This document shows positions 62,772 through 64,000 of a DNA stretch of 64,000 bases, piece by piece. A program made the translations under genes and the position numbers. The notes under the pieces are model-generated. The model was not told the DNA's origin. It did not search any database and saw only the letters and a list, made by a program, of their open reading frames with translations. Position 1 is the first letter of the stretch. Each line of letters starts with the position of its first letter. Source of the DNA: Ancylobacter aquaticus. GTDB lineage: Bacteria; Pseudomonadota; Alphaproteobacteria; Rhizobiales; Xanthobacteraceae. The stretch spans positions 434,001 to 498,000 of the forward strand of contig NZ_SMFY01000003.1 in assembly GCF_004339465.1 (NCBI RefSeq), read 5' to 3'.

Positions 62772-64000
62772 ATGACGGCTTCCCACGGAGCGATGCGTCG
62801 GCGTGCGGGCGCGGCGATGGCGGTGGCGGACGAGGCGGCGAGGGCCGCCGGGTTCGCTGCCGGCGCGTCGCCCTCGTTCGCGCCGGCGGCCGACATGGCT
62901 TTCGTGCTCGCCGGCGCCGACGAGACGCTGGTGGCGCGGGGCGTGCTCGGGTGCATTGCCGAGGGGCCCGGATCGCTCGGCGAGCGGGTGCGGCTTCTGC
63001 TGGCGGAAGGGGAGGGGCCGGACCTCGTGGTCGGGGCGCTGCCGTTCCGCGCGGACGCGCCACCTCATCTCTATCGTCCGGCCGCACTTTCGCGTCGTCC
63101 CGGCCTTGTCGACCTTGCCGCCGCCTCGCCCTCGCCGGGCCGGGCCGGAACCCTCCGCTCGCCGCGCTGGCAGGTGGCGCCGGAGCCGACGCTGGCCGCC
63201 TACGAGGCCGCTGTCGCCGGGGCGCTGGCGCGGATGGCGCAAGGCGGGGAGGGACTGCGCAAGATCGTTCTCTCGCGCAGCCTGAAGATCACCGCCGACC
63301 GCCCGCTCGACGCGACGGCGCTTCTGCGCGCACTGGCGCGGGATGAGAGCGTTGTTGCCTTCTGCGTGCCTCTGCCGTCTCCTGGGGCGCCGCGTGCGCT
63401 GGTGGGGGCGACGCCGGAACGGCTGGTGTCGAAGCGCGGAATGGCCGTCACCTCGCACCCGCTGGCGGGTTCGTCGCGCCGGGCCCGCGACGCCGGGGCC
63501 GACCGCGCGGCGGCGCAGGCGCTGCTCGGTTCCGAAAAAGACCGGCGCGAGCATCGCGAGGTGGTGGAGGCCATTCTCGACCAGCTGGCGCCGCACTGCG
63601 CGGAACTCGCCGCGCCCAGCGAGCCGGAACTGACGTCGACCGCCAGCATGTGGCACCTCGGCACGCCGATTGCCGGGCGGCTGCGCGACGATTCGCTTTC
63701 CGCGCTCGACCTCGCGCTGCTGCTGCACCCCACCCCAGCCGTCTGCGGCACCCCCCGCCTGCCGGCCGCCCGCGCCATCGCCGAACTGGAGGGTTATGAG
63801 CGCGGCTTCTATGCCGGCGCCGTCGGCTGGTGCGACGCTTCCGGCGATGGCGACTGGCACGTGGCGATCCGCTGCGCCGAGCTTGCCGGGCGCGAGGCAC
63901 GGCTCTATGCCGGCGCCGGCATCGTCGCCGGTTCCGACCCGGCGGCGGAGGGCGAGGAGACCTCGGCCAAGTTCGCCGCCCTGCTCACCGCGCTCGGCAT
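62772..64000 (+). CDS. Isochorismate synthase (3' truncated by window)
   Basis: At least 409 residues of a chorismate-utilising enzyme open to the window end. Motifs typical of EntC/DhbC/MenF isochorismate synthases: KIVLSRSLKI, LVGATPERLVSKRG, SHPLAGSSRRARD, a central HREVVEAILDQLAPHCAEL, then HPTPAVCGTPRLPA, FYAGAVGWCDASGDGDW, AIRCAEL and YAGAGIVAGSDPAAEGEET. The position after FecB-like and YncE-like genes points to catecholate siderophore (2,3-dihydroxybenzoate) synthesis rather than menaquinone. An in-frame ATG at 62793 is an alternative start. Confidence 0.9.
   Translation, partial: MTASHGAMRRRAGAAMAVADEAARAAGFAAGASPSFAPAADMAFVLAGADETLVARGVLGCIAEGPGSLGERVRLLLAEGEGPDLVVGALPFRADAPPHLYRPAALSRRPGLVDLAAASPSPGRAGTLRSPRWQVAPEPTLAAYEAAVAGALARMAQGGEGLRKIVLSRSLKITADRPLDATALLRALARDESVVAFCVPLPSPGAPRALVGATPERLVSKRGMAVTSHPLAGSSRRARDAGADRAAAQALLGSEKDRREHREVVEAILDQLAPHCAELAAPSEPELTSTASMWHLGTPIAGRLRDDSLSALDLALLLHPTPAVCGTPRLPAARAIAELEGYERGFYAGAVGWCDASGDGDWHVAIRCAELAGREARLYAGAGIVAGSDPAAEGEETSAKFAALLTALG

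Overview
The window is a 64 kb piece of a high-G+C chromosome with mostly short intergenic gaps. It is most like an alphaproteobacterium of the order Hyphomicrobiales, possibly Xanthobacteraceae (Ancylobacter/Starkeya-like); this placement is inference from gene content. Supporting points are a MucR/Ros-type regulator, an HWE-family histidine kinase, a dapF-mtaB-ftsY-yciB operon, an AraC/SDR pair and short palindromic intergenic repeats. I saw no phage, insertion sequence, transposase or CRISPR array.

Layout. 1-2.3 kb: the end of a class I glutamine amidotransferase, a mucR-like regulator and a tenA-like gene. 2.4-10.2 kb: an SDR gene, then a purine-catabolism run that takes guanine to allantoin. 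It holds urate oxidase, the FAD subunit of a xanthine dehydrogenase, a fused Fe-S/molybdenum subunit, guanine deaminase and a fused OHCU decarboxylase/5-hydroxyisourate hydrolase. 10.2-20.7 kb: a catabolic block with flavin reductase, LLM flavin monooxygenase, a complete ABC importer, a TetR regulator, a two-subunit isoquinoline-1-oxidoreductase-type molybdenum hydroxylase and a succinate-semialdehyde dehydrogenase. 20.8-29.9 kb: DUF1428 protein, Bax-inhibitor-1 protein, the ybbP-ybbA / tesA divergon, an OafA-type acyltransferase and an aldo/keto reductase. 29.9-33.8 kb: yciB-ftsY-mtaB-dapF on the minus strand, with a 30-bp tandem repeat inside the 3' end of dapF. 33.9-47.1 kb: ASCH protein, exported GyrI-like protein, EmrE-like transporter, rlmN, argG, a CPCC protein, SDR/AraC, a PPOX protein, a CBS-containing site-2 protease, small hypothetical proteins, typA, a GNAT protein, and a DUF167/yggT pair. 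47.3 kb: tRNA-Ala(CGC). 47.8-60.0 kb: HWE kinase, membrane proteins, a methyltransferase-RgpF fusion, an uncharacterised membrane protein paired with a ClpP-fold (COG3904-like) exported protein, a lemA-TPM-TPM operon, a BrkB/YihY protein and UDP-glucose dehydrogenase. 60.2-64 kb: the start of a siderophore-related locus (FecB-type binding protein, YncE-type beta-propeller, isochorismate synthase cut by the window end).

Functional logic. The purine genes form one tightly packed, partly overlapping operon covering five consecutive activities. In the 10.5-20.7 kb block the regions on both sides of the TetR gene carry a near-identical AACGGTGA(C/T)TTA motif, so the importer/monooxygenase arm and the molybdenum hydroxylase arm may be one regulon. 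Together with flavin reductase and succinate-semialdehyde dehydrogenase this suggests oxidative breakdown of a small nitrogen heterocycle or organosulfur compound; the substrate is unknown.

The observations I rank highest are this monooxygenase/hydroxylase regulon, the tandem-repeat tail of DapF, the terminator-like hairpin in the presumed typA leader, the methyltransferase-RgpF fusion, and the uncharacterised membrane/ClpP-fold pair. No single locus is clearly a new defence or mobile system.
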